NCBI GenBank assembly: GCA_937928755.1
Contig: CALEZI010000098.1
Coordinates: 1 to 5,118, forward strand
From: an uncultured Rhodanobacteraceae bacterium
Lineage (GTDB): Bacteria; Pseudomonadota; Gammaproteobacteria; Xanthomonadales; SZUA-5
Length of the DNA stretch: 5,118 nt
Direction: 5' to 3'
Shown: positions 1 to 5,118 of the stretch, piece after piece
Numbering within the stretch: position 1 is the stretch's first letter
How the letters are laid out: each line of letters opens with the position of its first letter
Translations under genes and position numbers: made by a program
The notes under the pieces: model-generated
The model's database searches: none
The model's input: only the letters and a program-made list of their open reading frames with translations
Told to the model about the DNA's origin: nothing

Positions 1-60
1 ATTGCTTCGCTGCGCTCGCAATGACGAGTCGCGGGACTTGTTCAGAGGGTCCCTGATCAG
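1..60. repeat. Edge of a palindromic intergenic repeat
   Basis: Read on the minus strand, positions 1-26 have the form of the widespread intergenic repeat that begins TCATTGCGAGCGCAGCGAAG, seen in many proteobacterial genomes (recall, not searched). The outer arms attgc/gcaat at 1-22 pair. A second small inverted repeat, gggac (33-37) and gtccc (49-53), follows, then the 8-bp palindrome ctgatcag at 53-60. The element continues past the left edge of the window. No T-tract follows a hairpin, so I do not call a coaX terminator here. Confidence 0.5.
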
Positions 61-61
61 G

Positions 62-88
62 TTTCTTTTTCCCCTTTTCCCTTTTCCC
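62..88. repeat. Short pyrimidine tract, first copy
   Basis: This is an uninterrupted 27-nt pyrimidine run made of T4-5 and C3-4 blocks with a 7-nt period toward its right end. It is followed directly by the 13-mer tcccgcagctact (85-97), which recurs after the longer tract at 205-217. The two tract-plus-13-mer units are 120 nt apart and look like diverged copies of one element. On the minus (transcribed) strand it reads as GGGAAAA blocks. Confidence 0.7.
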
Positions 89-134
89 GCAGCTACTGCG
101 CCACAGCGCGCGAGGATTCAGTTGCACCGAGCGG

Positions 135-203
135 CCTTCCCCTTTTTCCTTTTTCCTTTTTCCTTTTTCCTCCCTTTTCCCTTTTCCCTTTTCCCTTTTC
201 CTT
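135..203. repeat. 69-nt homopyrimidine tract with 7-nt period
   Basis: An uninterrupted run of 69 pyrimidines lies ten bases beyond the coaX stop. It holds four TTTTTCC units (143-170), then four CCCTTTT units (172-199), so the 7-nt period is kept while the C/T ratio changes. It would sit in the 3' untranslated part of a coaX transcript as repeated GGGAAAA/GGAAAAA. Such tracts are prone to slippage, so the copy number may vary between strains. It encodes nothing credible: the frame across it gives only Phe/Pro/Leu repeats. Confidence 0.85.
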
Positions 204-212
204 GTCCCGCAG

Positions 213-953
213 CTACTCCCCCCGCGCCCACTGCGCCAGCCCGTCCAGCACCAGATTCGGCATGACCCGATGCGGAATGCGGATCAGCGGTTCCAGCGCC
301 GGCATGGCGCCGCCGGCCAGCAGCAGTTCGACGTCGCCGCCGACGCCCAGCGCACCGTGGCGCCAGGCGTGGCCGATCAGCGAAATGCAGGCGAGACAGC
401 CGCCGCTCCAGACCGCGTCGTCGGTGTTGCGCGCGAACTCGCGCACGCGCAGGGCGTCGCCGGTGCGTACGCCATCGGTGCCGCGTTGCAACGCGTCGCG
501 CATCAGCATCGGACCGGGCGCAATCAGGCCGCCCAGGTGCTGTCCACTGTCGTCGACCAGGTCCAGCGTGAGCGCGGTGCCGGCATCGGCGACCAGGAAC
601 GCACCCTTGACGTGGCAACGCGCGCCGACCATCGCCAGGAAACGGTCCGCGCCGAGTGTGTGCGGATGGTCATAAGCGCTGCGGATGCCGAGCGCCTGTT
701 TCGGTGAGACGAACACCCGCGGCGCGCACCCGAAGCGCGCCTCGATTGCTGCGACCAGGGCCTGCGTCAAGGTCAGCGCCGTCGACGACAGCCAGGCTGA
801 ATCGACTGTCGGTGTCGCGGCAAACAGCGGCGCAAGGTCGCCGATCCCATCCGGGCTGTGTCCGATCGCCGCCCCGACGGTGATCTCGCCGTCGCGCTCC
901 AGTGCCCATTTGAGTCGGCTGTTGCCGAGGTCAAGCAGTAGTTTGATGGTCAC
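213..953 (-). CDS. coaX: Type III pantothenate kinase
   Basis: CoaX phosphorylates pantothenate with ATP to 4'-phosphopantothenate, the first committed step of coenzyme A synthesis, in the cytoplasm. The 246-residue product has the family's usual length. It shows the N-terminal phosphate-binding motif DLGNSRLKWA (8-17), the GADR motif (101-104) whose Asp is the expected catalytic residue, the second phosphate motif DAGT (123-126) with ALTLDLVD after it, and GGLIAPGP (141-148). The start is GTG at 953; AAGG lies 8 nt upstream. The gene begins inside the last 23 nt of birA, so translation is probably coupled, an arrangement common in gammaproteobacteria. The stop is TAG at 215-213, immediately followed by repeats. 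Type III kinases are insensitive to CoA feedback and need a monovalent cation (family knowledge). No defect is visible. Confidence 0.95.
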   Translation of the reverse strand: MTIKLLLDLGNSRLKWALERDGEITVGAAIGHSPDGIGDLAPLFAATPTVDSAWLSSTALTLTQALVAAIEARFGCAPRVFVSPKQALGIRSAYDHPHTLGADRFLAMVGARCHVKGAFLVADAGTALTLDLVDDSGQHLGGLIAPGPMLMRDALQRGTDGVRTGDALRVREFARNTDDAVWSGGCLACISLIGHAWRHGALGVGGDVELLLAGGAMPALEPLIRIPHRVMPNLVLDGLAQWARGE

Positions 954-1743
954 TTTCGGCGCCTTGTTCCAGTCGGATGCTGACCCCCCCGGACGCGATC
1001 AAGCGCTCGCGTCCATCGGTCTCCACCTTGAGTCTACCCAGCTCGTCGATCCCGATCGCGCGCGCGCTTACGCGACCTTGCGATTCGAGCAGCCAGATGT
1101 GCTTGCCTGCCAGTGCGTCGGCAGCGCGCCATGCATCCATGAAGCCTGCCAGTCCGCTGTCTTCGAACTGGATCAGGCAGCGGTGCAACTCCGACAACAG
1201 GGCGCCGATCAGTGCATTGCGTGTCGGCAGCGACGGCAGCGTTTGCGCCAGGTCGATCCACGGCTGGTCGATCCCCGCGACGGCCGCCGGCGGCAGTTCG
1301 AGGTTGAGGCCGATGCCGATCAGCACGATGCTGCCGCGACGATCGCCCAGTACCTCGACCAGGATGCCGCCGAGCTTGCGCTCATCGACCCAGACATCGT
1401 TAGGCCATTTCAGGCGGGCGTCGACTTGCCAGCGCGCCAGCGTCGCGCGAACCGCCAGGCCTGCCACCAGCGACAGGCCGGCCAAACCGGCCAGGCGGCG
1501 GCCGCTCGGCCAGACCACGGTCAGATACACCGCGGCGCCCGGCGGCGACTGCCACGCGCGCCCACGCTGCCCGCGACCGGCGCTCTGCGCATCGGCGATC
1601 ACCACCGCAGCGCCGCGCTCGCCAGCGTCGACCCGCGCGCGGGCGCGCTGCTGGGTCGAGTCGATCAGGTCGTGGATTTCGATGTCGAAAGCGCCGGCCA
1701 GCCGGGAAATTTCGTCGCGATCGAGCGGAACGGGATCAGGCAT
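931..1743 (-). CDS. birA: Biotin--[acetyl-CoA-carboxylase] ligase, monofunctional type
   Basis: The enzyme makes biotinyl-5'-AMP and transfers biotin to the carrier lysine of AccB, activating acetyl-CoA carboxylase for fatty acid synthesis. The 270-residue product shows DST (28-30), the adenylate loop AGRGQRGRAW (55-64), KWPNDVW with the active-site Lys (112-118), KLGGILVE (123-130) and GIGLNL (143-148), then a small C-terminal beta domain. Unlike E. coli BirA, the catalytic domain starts almost at the N-terminus, leaving no room for a helix-turn-helix; this copy should not repress a biotin operon. I chose ATG at 1743 because it gives a compact ligase start. An in-frame ATG at 1797 would add 18 residues (rich in Arg, Gln and His) abutting the REP element, and neither start has a strong ribosome binding site. 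The 3' end overlaps coaX by 23 nt. Confidence 0.93.
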   Translation of the reverse strand: MPDPVPLDRDEISRLAGAFDIEIHDLIDSTQQRARARVDAGERGAAVVIADAQSAGRGQRGRAWQSPPGAAVYLTVVWPSGRRLAGLAGLSLVAGLAVRATLARWQVDARLKWPNDVWVDERKLGGILVEVLGDRRGSIVLIGIGLNLELPPAAVAGIDQPWIDLAQTLPSLPTRNALIGALLSELHRCLIQFEDSGLAGFMDAWRAADALAGKHIWLLESQGRVSARAIGIDELGRLKVETDGRERLIASGGVSIRLEQGAESDHQTTA

Positions 1744-1803
1744 GGCGTGGTGTTGTTGAGGTTTCCGAGGCGCCCGGCAGTGCGCTTGTTCGCGCATCGA
1801 ACC

Positions 1804-1857
1804 TGTGGGAGCGGGTTTATCCCGCGAAAGCTCTCGCGGAGTAAATCCGCTCCCACA
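1804..1857. repeat. REP-type inverted doublet between plsY and birA
   Basis: Two 27-nt arms, each starting tgtgggagcgg, face each other head to head. They match at 23 of 27 positions when one is reverse-complemented. Each arm also has its own inner stem: gcggg/cccgc around tttat, and gcgga/tccgc around gtaaa. Of the four arm differences, two give G-T pairs on the plus strand and two on the minus strand, so transcripts of either strand could fold. This matches the general build of REP/BIME elements mobilised by RAYT (REP-associated TnpA-REP) transposases. It lies after the plsY stop and just before birA, where it could stabilise the upstream message or reduce read-through; no U-tract is present. 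Confidence 0.85.
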
Positions 1858-1909
1858 TGAAAATCAATGACTTACGGCATGTCCGGTGAGAGGCTCCGGT
1901 GACCTCGAA

Positions 1910-2554
1910 TCATCCTCTCCCGCGCCACAACCGCGCCAGCACGCGTGCGCGTTCGAAGCAGTGCTCCGTGCCGTGCATCAGGCGCACCAGGTTGCTGCGA
2001 TGGGTGAACGTCAGCAAGGCGGCGGTGGCCAGCGCCAGGCTCATCAGCACCGGGCCGGGCCAGCCTTGCATCAGCCACAACACGATCGGAAAGGCGATGC
2101 CGGCGATCACCGTGCCCAGACCCACATAGCCGGTGGTGGTCAGCACCAGCAACCACAGCGCCAGCATCACCAGCGCCACCCACGGGAACAGGAAAGCAAG
2201 CATTCCGAACAGCGTGCCGGCGCCCTTGCCGCCACGAAAGCCGTCGAACAGCGGATAACAGTGCCCGATCGCCGCGGCAAGTCCGCACGCCAACTGGGTT
2301 TCGATCAGCGACAGCGGGCCGTTGGCGTCGAAGGCGATCGGCGCCACCAGCGCCGCGGCCAGCACGCCCTTGCCAAAATCGATCAGCGCGGTGCCGATGG
2401 CGAAGGATTTGCCCTGCGTGCGCAGCGCGTTGGTGGCGCCGGCATTGCCGCTGCCCAGGGTGCGGATGTCGACGCCACGCAATTTGCCGAGCACCAGACT
2501 GCCGACGATGCTGCCGAGCAGGTAACTGACCAGCAACTTGGTCAGCAGGATCAC
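1910..2554 (-). CDS. plsY: Acyl-phosphate:glycerol-3-phosphate acyltransferase
   Basis: PlsY is an inner-membrane enzyme that transfers an acyl chain from acyl-phosphate to the sn-1 position of glycerol-3-phosphate, giving lysophosphatidic acid, the first phospholipid intermediate. The 214-residue product is of typical length and very hydrophobic, fitting the usual multi-span topology. All three family motifs are present: SGNAGATNALR (35-45), GGKGAGT (108-114) and HRSNLVRLMHGTE (185-197), plus GHCYP (97-101). The start is taken as GTG at 2554, which overlaps the TGA of the upstream DAK2-DegV gene as GTGA, a sign of translational coupling. A GTG two codons earlier (2560) is equally possible and sits nearer to a weak GGAT. 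An in-frame extension up to 3001 exists but is antisense-free shadow of the DegV reading frame. The upstream partner may supply the acyl-phosphate used here. Confidence 0.95.
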   Translation of the reverse strand: MILLTKLLVSYLLGSIVGSLVLGKLRGVDIRTLGSGNAGATNALRTQGKSFAIGTALIDFGKGVLAAALVAPIAFDANGPLSLIETQLACGLAAAIGHCYPLFDGFRGGKGAGTLFGMLAFLFPWVALVMLALWLLVLTTTGYVGLGTVIAGIAFPIVLWLMQGWPGPVLMSLALATAALLTFTHRSNLVRLMHGTEHCFERARVLARLWRGRG

Positions 2555-4383
2555 GTCCACTGCAATCCGATGACCAGCGACCCCGGACCCGCGTGCACGC
2601 CGATCGCAGGTCCAGTCTCGACGACCCAGACCTTGCCGAGTTTCGGCAGCACCTCGCGCAACACTGCCGCCAGGCGCGCGGCATCGTCGCTGGCGTCGCA
2701 ATGGCCGACCACGGCACGGCAACTCTGATGCGCCGGGATCCGCCGCGCGACCACTGCGGCAAAGCGTTCGATCAGCCGGCGTTTGCCGATCAGCGCCGAA
2801 AACGGCCGCACCAGCCCTTCTTTGTTGGCGATCATCACGGTCAGCCCGAACCAGCGCGCGATGGTCTCTGCGGCCTTCGGAATACGCCCGCCGTGTACGC
2901 CGTAGCGCAGATCGCGAATCAATGCGAAGGTGCGCGTACGCGTCATTGCGTCGCGCGCCGCCGCAACTACCGCAGCGGCATCGGCGCCGGATTGCGCGCA
3001 CTCGGCGGCGACCATCGTGATCAGGCCCTGGCCGGCCGAGGCATTGCCGGTATCGAGCACCTCGATACGTTCGCGGCCGCTTTCTTTCGCCGCCGTCTGG
3101 GCCGCCTGAAAAGTGCCGGAAAGGCGGCTCGACAGTTCCACCGAGACCAGCCGTTCGCAGTGGGAGAGCACCAGTTCATAAGCGCGCCGGAAGTCGCCGG
3201 GCGGCGGCTGCGATGTGCGCGGTGGCGTCGGGTCGCGGCGCAGGCGCGCATACAGCTCGCGTGGCGACAGCGTGATCCGGTCGAGGTAGTCGTCGTCGCC
3301 GAAATTGACGCGTACCGGAACTATCGTGATGCCCAGGCGTTCGGCCTCGGCAGCCGGCACGTCGCCGGCGGAGTCGGTGACCACGCGCACGCGCTGGAAC
3401 GGCGCCGCGCGCAGCCGCGTTTGCGCCTGCATGTCGTCGGCCTTGCGTTGCGTCACGCCGGCCAGCGTGGACAGGGTCTCGAACAGTTGATTGGGGTGGT
3501 CGATGTGGGCATGCACCCGCACACGGTCGCGCCCGCCGGCGACGACCAGCGAATCCAGCGCCAATGCCGACAGTGCGTCGCGCACGCGGGCCAGATCGAG
3601 TTCGCTGCCGCTGAGTACGCACTCGGTGCAATAGCGGAAGTCGCTGGCGTTCTCGACCGCCTCCAGGTGCACGTCGTCGTGCTCGCAGGAGGCCAGATCG
3701 CGCGCGTCCGGCGCAACCCGAAGCGCACCACGACCGCGTTCGATGAAATCCTGCACGCCCTCGAGAAAGTCGACGAATCCGGCCGCACCGGCGTCGACGA
3801 CGCCGGCCGCGCGCAAAACCGGCAACTGGTTGGGTGTATTCGCCAACGATTGGCGAGCGCGCACAAGTGCGCGGCGAAACTGCAGGGCGACATCGGCAAC
3901 GCCGCCTTCGACCTGGCTGCGCATCTCGCTGGCGAAATCGGTGATCACGCTGAGCATGGTGCCTTCGCGCGGGTCCGCCAGGCATGAGCGCGCCGCATTG
4001 GCCGCGCCGGTGGCAGCCGCAGCAAGTTCCCCAGCGCCCACATCGCGGCAGCGTCCGAGGCCTTCGGACATGCCCTGGAAGAACTGCGCCAGGATCGCGC
4101 CGGAATTGCCGCGTGCGCCATCGATGGCCTCGCGGGCGACACGCCCGATCACCGTGCCGACGTCAGCGCCGCGCAATCGGCGCACCGTCTTCAGCACTGC
4201 GAGCATGGTGAACGCGAGGTTGGTGCCGGTGTCGCCGTCGGGCACCGGAAACACGTTGATCCGGTTCAGGTCGTCGCGTTTGGAGAGCACGCGGCCGGCT
4301 CCGGCGATCAACGCGCCCTTGAGGCGCGCTCCGCTGAGGCGTTCCAATGCCAGCGGTGCTGGCCAGTCAGTCAGGGCATGCAT
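2551..4383 (-). CDS. DAK2-DegV fusion, FakA/FakB-like fatty-acid kinase
   Basis: The 610-residue protein joins two normally separate partners. Residues about 10-210 form a DAK2/FakA-type ATP-binding kinase domain: NVFPVPDGDTGTN (43-55, metal-binding Asp 49 and 51), RGNSG (91-95), EGTML (140-144) and LPVLRAAGVVDAGAAGF (187-203). Residues about 240-320 match the FakA middle domain, with YCTE (251-254) and VHAH (290-293) carrying the conserved Cys and His residues. Residues 331-610 are a complete DegV (FakB-like) lipid-binding domain: VVTDSAGD (334-341), TSQPPPG (390-396), SSRLSGTFQAA (418-428), DTGNASAG (444-451), GGRI (498-501) and GPAIGVHAGPG (591-601). The usual FakA C-terminal domain is missing; DegV takes its place. 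By family knowledge FakA phosphorylates a fatty acid held by FakB. Coupling to plsY by a GTGA overlap supports that role. Start: ATG at 4383, at the first residues resembling the family, with a weak GCAGG upstream. Substrate is inferred. Confidence 0.9.
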   Translation of the reverse strand: MHALTDWPAPLALERLSGARLKGALIAGAGRVLSKRDDLNRINVFPVPDGDTGTNLAFTMLAVLKTVRRLRGADVGTVIGRVAREAIDGARGNSGAILAQFFQGMSEGLGRCRDVGAGELAAAATGAANAARSCLADPREGTMLSVITDFASEMRSQVEGGVADVALQFRRALVRARQSLANTPNQLPVLRAAGVVDAGAAGFVDFLEGVQDFIERGRGALRVAPDARDLASCEHDDVHLEAVENASDFRYCTECVLSGSELDLARVRDALSALALDSLVVAGGRDRVRVHAHIDHPNQLFETLSTLAGVTQRKADDMQAQTRLRAAPFQRVRVVTDSAGDVPAAEAERLGITIVPVRVNFGDDDYLDRITLSPRELYARLRRDPTPPRTSQPPPGDFRRAYELVLSHCERLVSVELSSRLSGTFQAAQTAAKESGRERIEVLDTGNASAGQGLITMVAAECAQSGADAAAVVAAARDAMTRTRTFALIRDLRYGVHGGRIPKAAETIARWFGLTVMIANKEGLVRPFSALIGKRRLIERFAAVVARRIPAHQSCRAVVGHCDASDDAARLAAVLREVLPKLGKVWVVETGPAIGVHAGPGSLVIGLQWT

Positions 4384-4465
4384 GATGCCTGCAGCATATC
4401 CAGCGCGGCGGCTGCGGTCGTGCTGCAGTGCAGCGTATCGGTGATGAGCTGGGCAACACCGCGGG

Positions 4466-4503
4466 TGTCCGCTAGCGGACAGATGGGCGTACGCAAGCGG
4501 ACG
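4466..4503. promoter_or_regulatory. Tandem palindromic sites, probable enhancer-binding-protein sites
   Basis: Site 1 (4466-4481) is the perfect 16-bp palindrome TGTCCGCTAGCGGACA. Site 2 (4488-4503) matches it at 12 of 16 positions, including AGCGGAC in its right half. Their centres are 22 bp apart, two helical turns, so a protein could bind both on one face. They lie about 105-142 bp upstream of the sigma-54 -24 element at 4608, the usual distance for upstream activator sites. Site 1 fits the TGT-N10-ACA pattern known for NifA-type activators, but the inner bases do not by themselves name the regulator. The sites also lie upstream of the divergent DAK2-DegV gene, so a role there cannot be excluded. 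Confidence 0.55.
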
Positions 4504-4607
4504 TCCGTACCGCGGCGTCGGTGCGCACCCGCTTCCATTCGGCGCGCAACGGCGCCGGTTCACGGAATGGCCACCTCGCGTTCATGCCGATCCGGGTAGT
4601 TTTCACG

Positions 4608-4623
4608 TTGGCACGATTTGTGC
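4608..4623 (+). promoter_or_regulatory. Sigma-54 (RpoN) -24/-12 promoter
   Basis: TTGGCACGATTTGTGC matches the sigma-54 consensus TTGGCACG-N4-TTGC at every fixed position except one T in the -12 element. The invariant GG (4610-4611) and GC (4622-4623) are exactly 10 nt apart, as required. Transcription would start near 4634, giving a leader of about 28 nt that contains the ribosome binding site at 4651-4658 and ends at the ATG at 4662. This fits the small downstream gene closely and implies control by an ATP-dependent activator. I see no obvious integration-host-factor site between it and the upstream palindromes. Confidence 0.75.
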
Positions 4624-4661
4624 GAAGACCGACGTGAGCCCGACGCTCGAAGAGGTGAGTC

Positions 4662-4889
4662 ATGAACTCCAAACGCATAAGTTTCGGTTTCCTGGTGCTG
4701 GCCGTGTACGCCATGTTGGGCGTCGTCGGCCTCTACAGCGCGCCAACCTCGACCACCGAGATCTGCGCCACCGACGTTGTCAGCATCGCCACCAGCGCCA
4801 CCAGCGCGGACCAGAGTCGAGCGTCGTCGGGCGGCGGCAGCAGTGCCAATGTCGAATGGCACTCGTTCCTGCCAGGCGCCTTCAAGTAA
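4662..4889 (+). CDS. Small exported or membrane-anchored peptide, unknown function
   Basis: I do not recognise the family. The 75-residue product has a basic start (MNSKR), a hydrophobic segment at about 6-26 that could be a signal peptide (possible cut after Ala27) or a membrane anchor, one Cys at 35, a Ser/Thr/Ala/Gly-rich linker (about 39-63) and an aromatic C-terminus, VEWHSFLPGAFK (64-75). No lipobox surrounds the Cys. The ATG at 4662 follows an excellent ribosome binding site, AGAGGTGA (4651-4658), with GAGG 6 nt from the start. A near-consensus sigma-54 promoter sits just upstream, so this is very probably a real, tightly regulated gene. It is transcribed away from the lipid and cofactor genes. 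The mature part, if cleaved, would be about 48 residues. From memory, short proteins ending in an LPG-plus-aromatic/basic tail occur in Lysobacterales genomes; this is unverified. Confidence 0.8.
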   Translation: MNSKRISFGFLVLAVYAMLGVVGLYSAPTSTTEICATDVVSIATSATSADQSRASSGGGSSANVEWHSFLPGAFK

Positions 4890-5026
4890 GACGGTCGCCG
4901 GTCCTGGTCGTCGTGGCGGGCGCCGGAATCGGCGCACCGCGGGCTGCCGCGACTTCCGGCGTGCGCCGTGCGCGCGCCTTGCCTCGGGTTGAAGTTCGCC
5001 GCGCCGCCATTCAGTTCGATGGCAGG
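4890..5026. other. Non-coding GC-rich spacer with a perfect hairpin
   Basis: No credible gene is seen here. A perfect 6-bp stem, gcgccg/cggcgc with loop gaat, lies at 4920-4935, 30 nt after the stop of the small peptide gene. It has no following T-tract, so it could protect the 3' end of the message but is not a standard intrinsic terminator. Frames open across this stretch give Arg/Ala-rich sequence typical of GC-rich shadow frames. Confidence 0.4.
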
Positions 5027-5118
5027 ACCACACTAGTGTGGTGTCCCAAAAATAATTTGAACCAAATGTTGCGAGATTTGTCTTTTGTTGAGTAGCTGAC
5101 AGAGACTCTTGCGATGGG
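5027..5118. mobile_element. Possible end of an insertion element, cut by window edge
   Basis: A perfect 16-bp palindrome, ACCACACTAGTGTGGT (5027-5042), marks an abrupt change: the 78 bases after it are about 41% GC, against roughly 70% before. The AT-rich stretch has no open frame of note. A central CTAG next to gtgtggtgtccc would suit an element that inserts at TA, such as the IS630 family, but no transposase is visible in the window and I cannot confirm a terminal repeat. It could instead be AT-rich promoter DNA of a gene lying to the right. Confidence 0.35.

Noticed and set aside
135..203. Pyrimidine repeats as a CRISPR or coding repeat
   Set aside because: The unit is 7 nt with no spacers, so it is a simple-sequence tract, not an array.
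2..265. Plus-strand 87-codon frame across the repeats
   Set aside because: Its product is Phe/Pro/Leu repeats read from the pyrimidine tracts and repeat edge, and it runs into coaX antisense; no ribosome binding site.
685..1860. 391-codon plus-strand frame antisense to coaX and birA
   Set aside because: Composition is typical of a GC-rich shadow frame, and the opposite strand carries clear coaX and birA motifs over the same bases.
1910..3001. Longer plsY frame starting at 3001
   Set aside because: The extra residues come from another frame of the DegV region; PlsY homology starts at the GTG near 2554.
2593..3987. 464-codon plus-strand frame antisense to the DAK2-DegV gene
   Set aside because: The minus strand has continuous family motifs here; the antisense product is His/Arg/Gln-rich without recognisable domains.
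4371..4538. 55-codon minus-strand frame ahead of the DAK2-DegV start
   Set aside because: The stretch VAQLITDTLHCSTT looks protein-like, but there is no ribosome binding site and it covers the palindromic regulatory sites. Conservation of the frame in relatives would revive it.
5027..5042. Palindrome as a terminator for the small peptide gene
   Set aside because: On the plus strand it is followed by gtgtcccaaaa, not a T-tract, and on the minus strand the T-rich stretch lies before the hairpin.
4634..5095. 153-codon plus-strand frame overlapping the small peptide gene
   Set aside because: Arg/His/Gln-rich shadow frame that crosses the composition break; the overlapping 4662-4889 frame has the better start signals and a hydrophobic leader.

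Overview
The window is GC-rich chromosomal DNA. Its gene content (birA-coaX overlap, plsY, REP-type intergenic palindromes, A/G-rich intergenic repeats) suggests a gammaproteobacterium of the Lysobacterales/Xanthomonadales type. That placement is inference from gene style and repeats; no marker gene fixes the genus.

Layout: 1-212 is non-coding and packed with repeats: the edge of a palindromic intergenic repeat, two pyrimidine tracts with a 7-nt period, and a duplicated 13-mer that includes the coaX stop context. Four genes then run leftward on the minus strand. In transcription order they are a DAK2-DegV fusion protein (4383-2551), plsY (2554-1910), birA (1743-931) and coaX (953-213). The first two overlap by the tetranucleotide GTGA and the last two by 23 nt, so they form two translationally coupled pairs. 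The pairs are separated by about 166 bp holding a REP doublet (1804-1857).

Functionally, the fusion protein resembles FakA (fatty-acid kinase, lacking its own C-terminal domain) joined to FakB (the fatty-acid carrier, DegV fold). PlsY uses acyl-phosphate, the product of such a kinase, to acylate glycerol-3-phosphate. The pair therefore looks like a compact route from free fatty acid to lysophosphatidic acid. birA and coaX make a cofactor pair: biotin attachment to acetyl-CoA carboxylase and the first step of CoA synthesis, both feeding lipid metabolism.

On the right, a divergent 75-codon plus-strand gene (4662-4889) encodes a small exported or membrane-anchored peptide. It has an excellent ribosome binding site and a near-consensus sigma-54 promoter (4608-4623). 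Farther upstream are two related palindromic sites 22 bp apart (4466-4503), placed where a bacterial enhancer-binding protein would bind. This small regulated unit is the least explained part of the window. At the right edge, base composition drops sharply after a perfect 16-bp palindrome (5027-5042), suggesting the end of a mobile element cut by the window.
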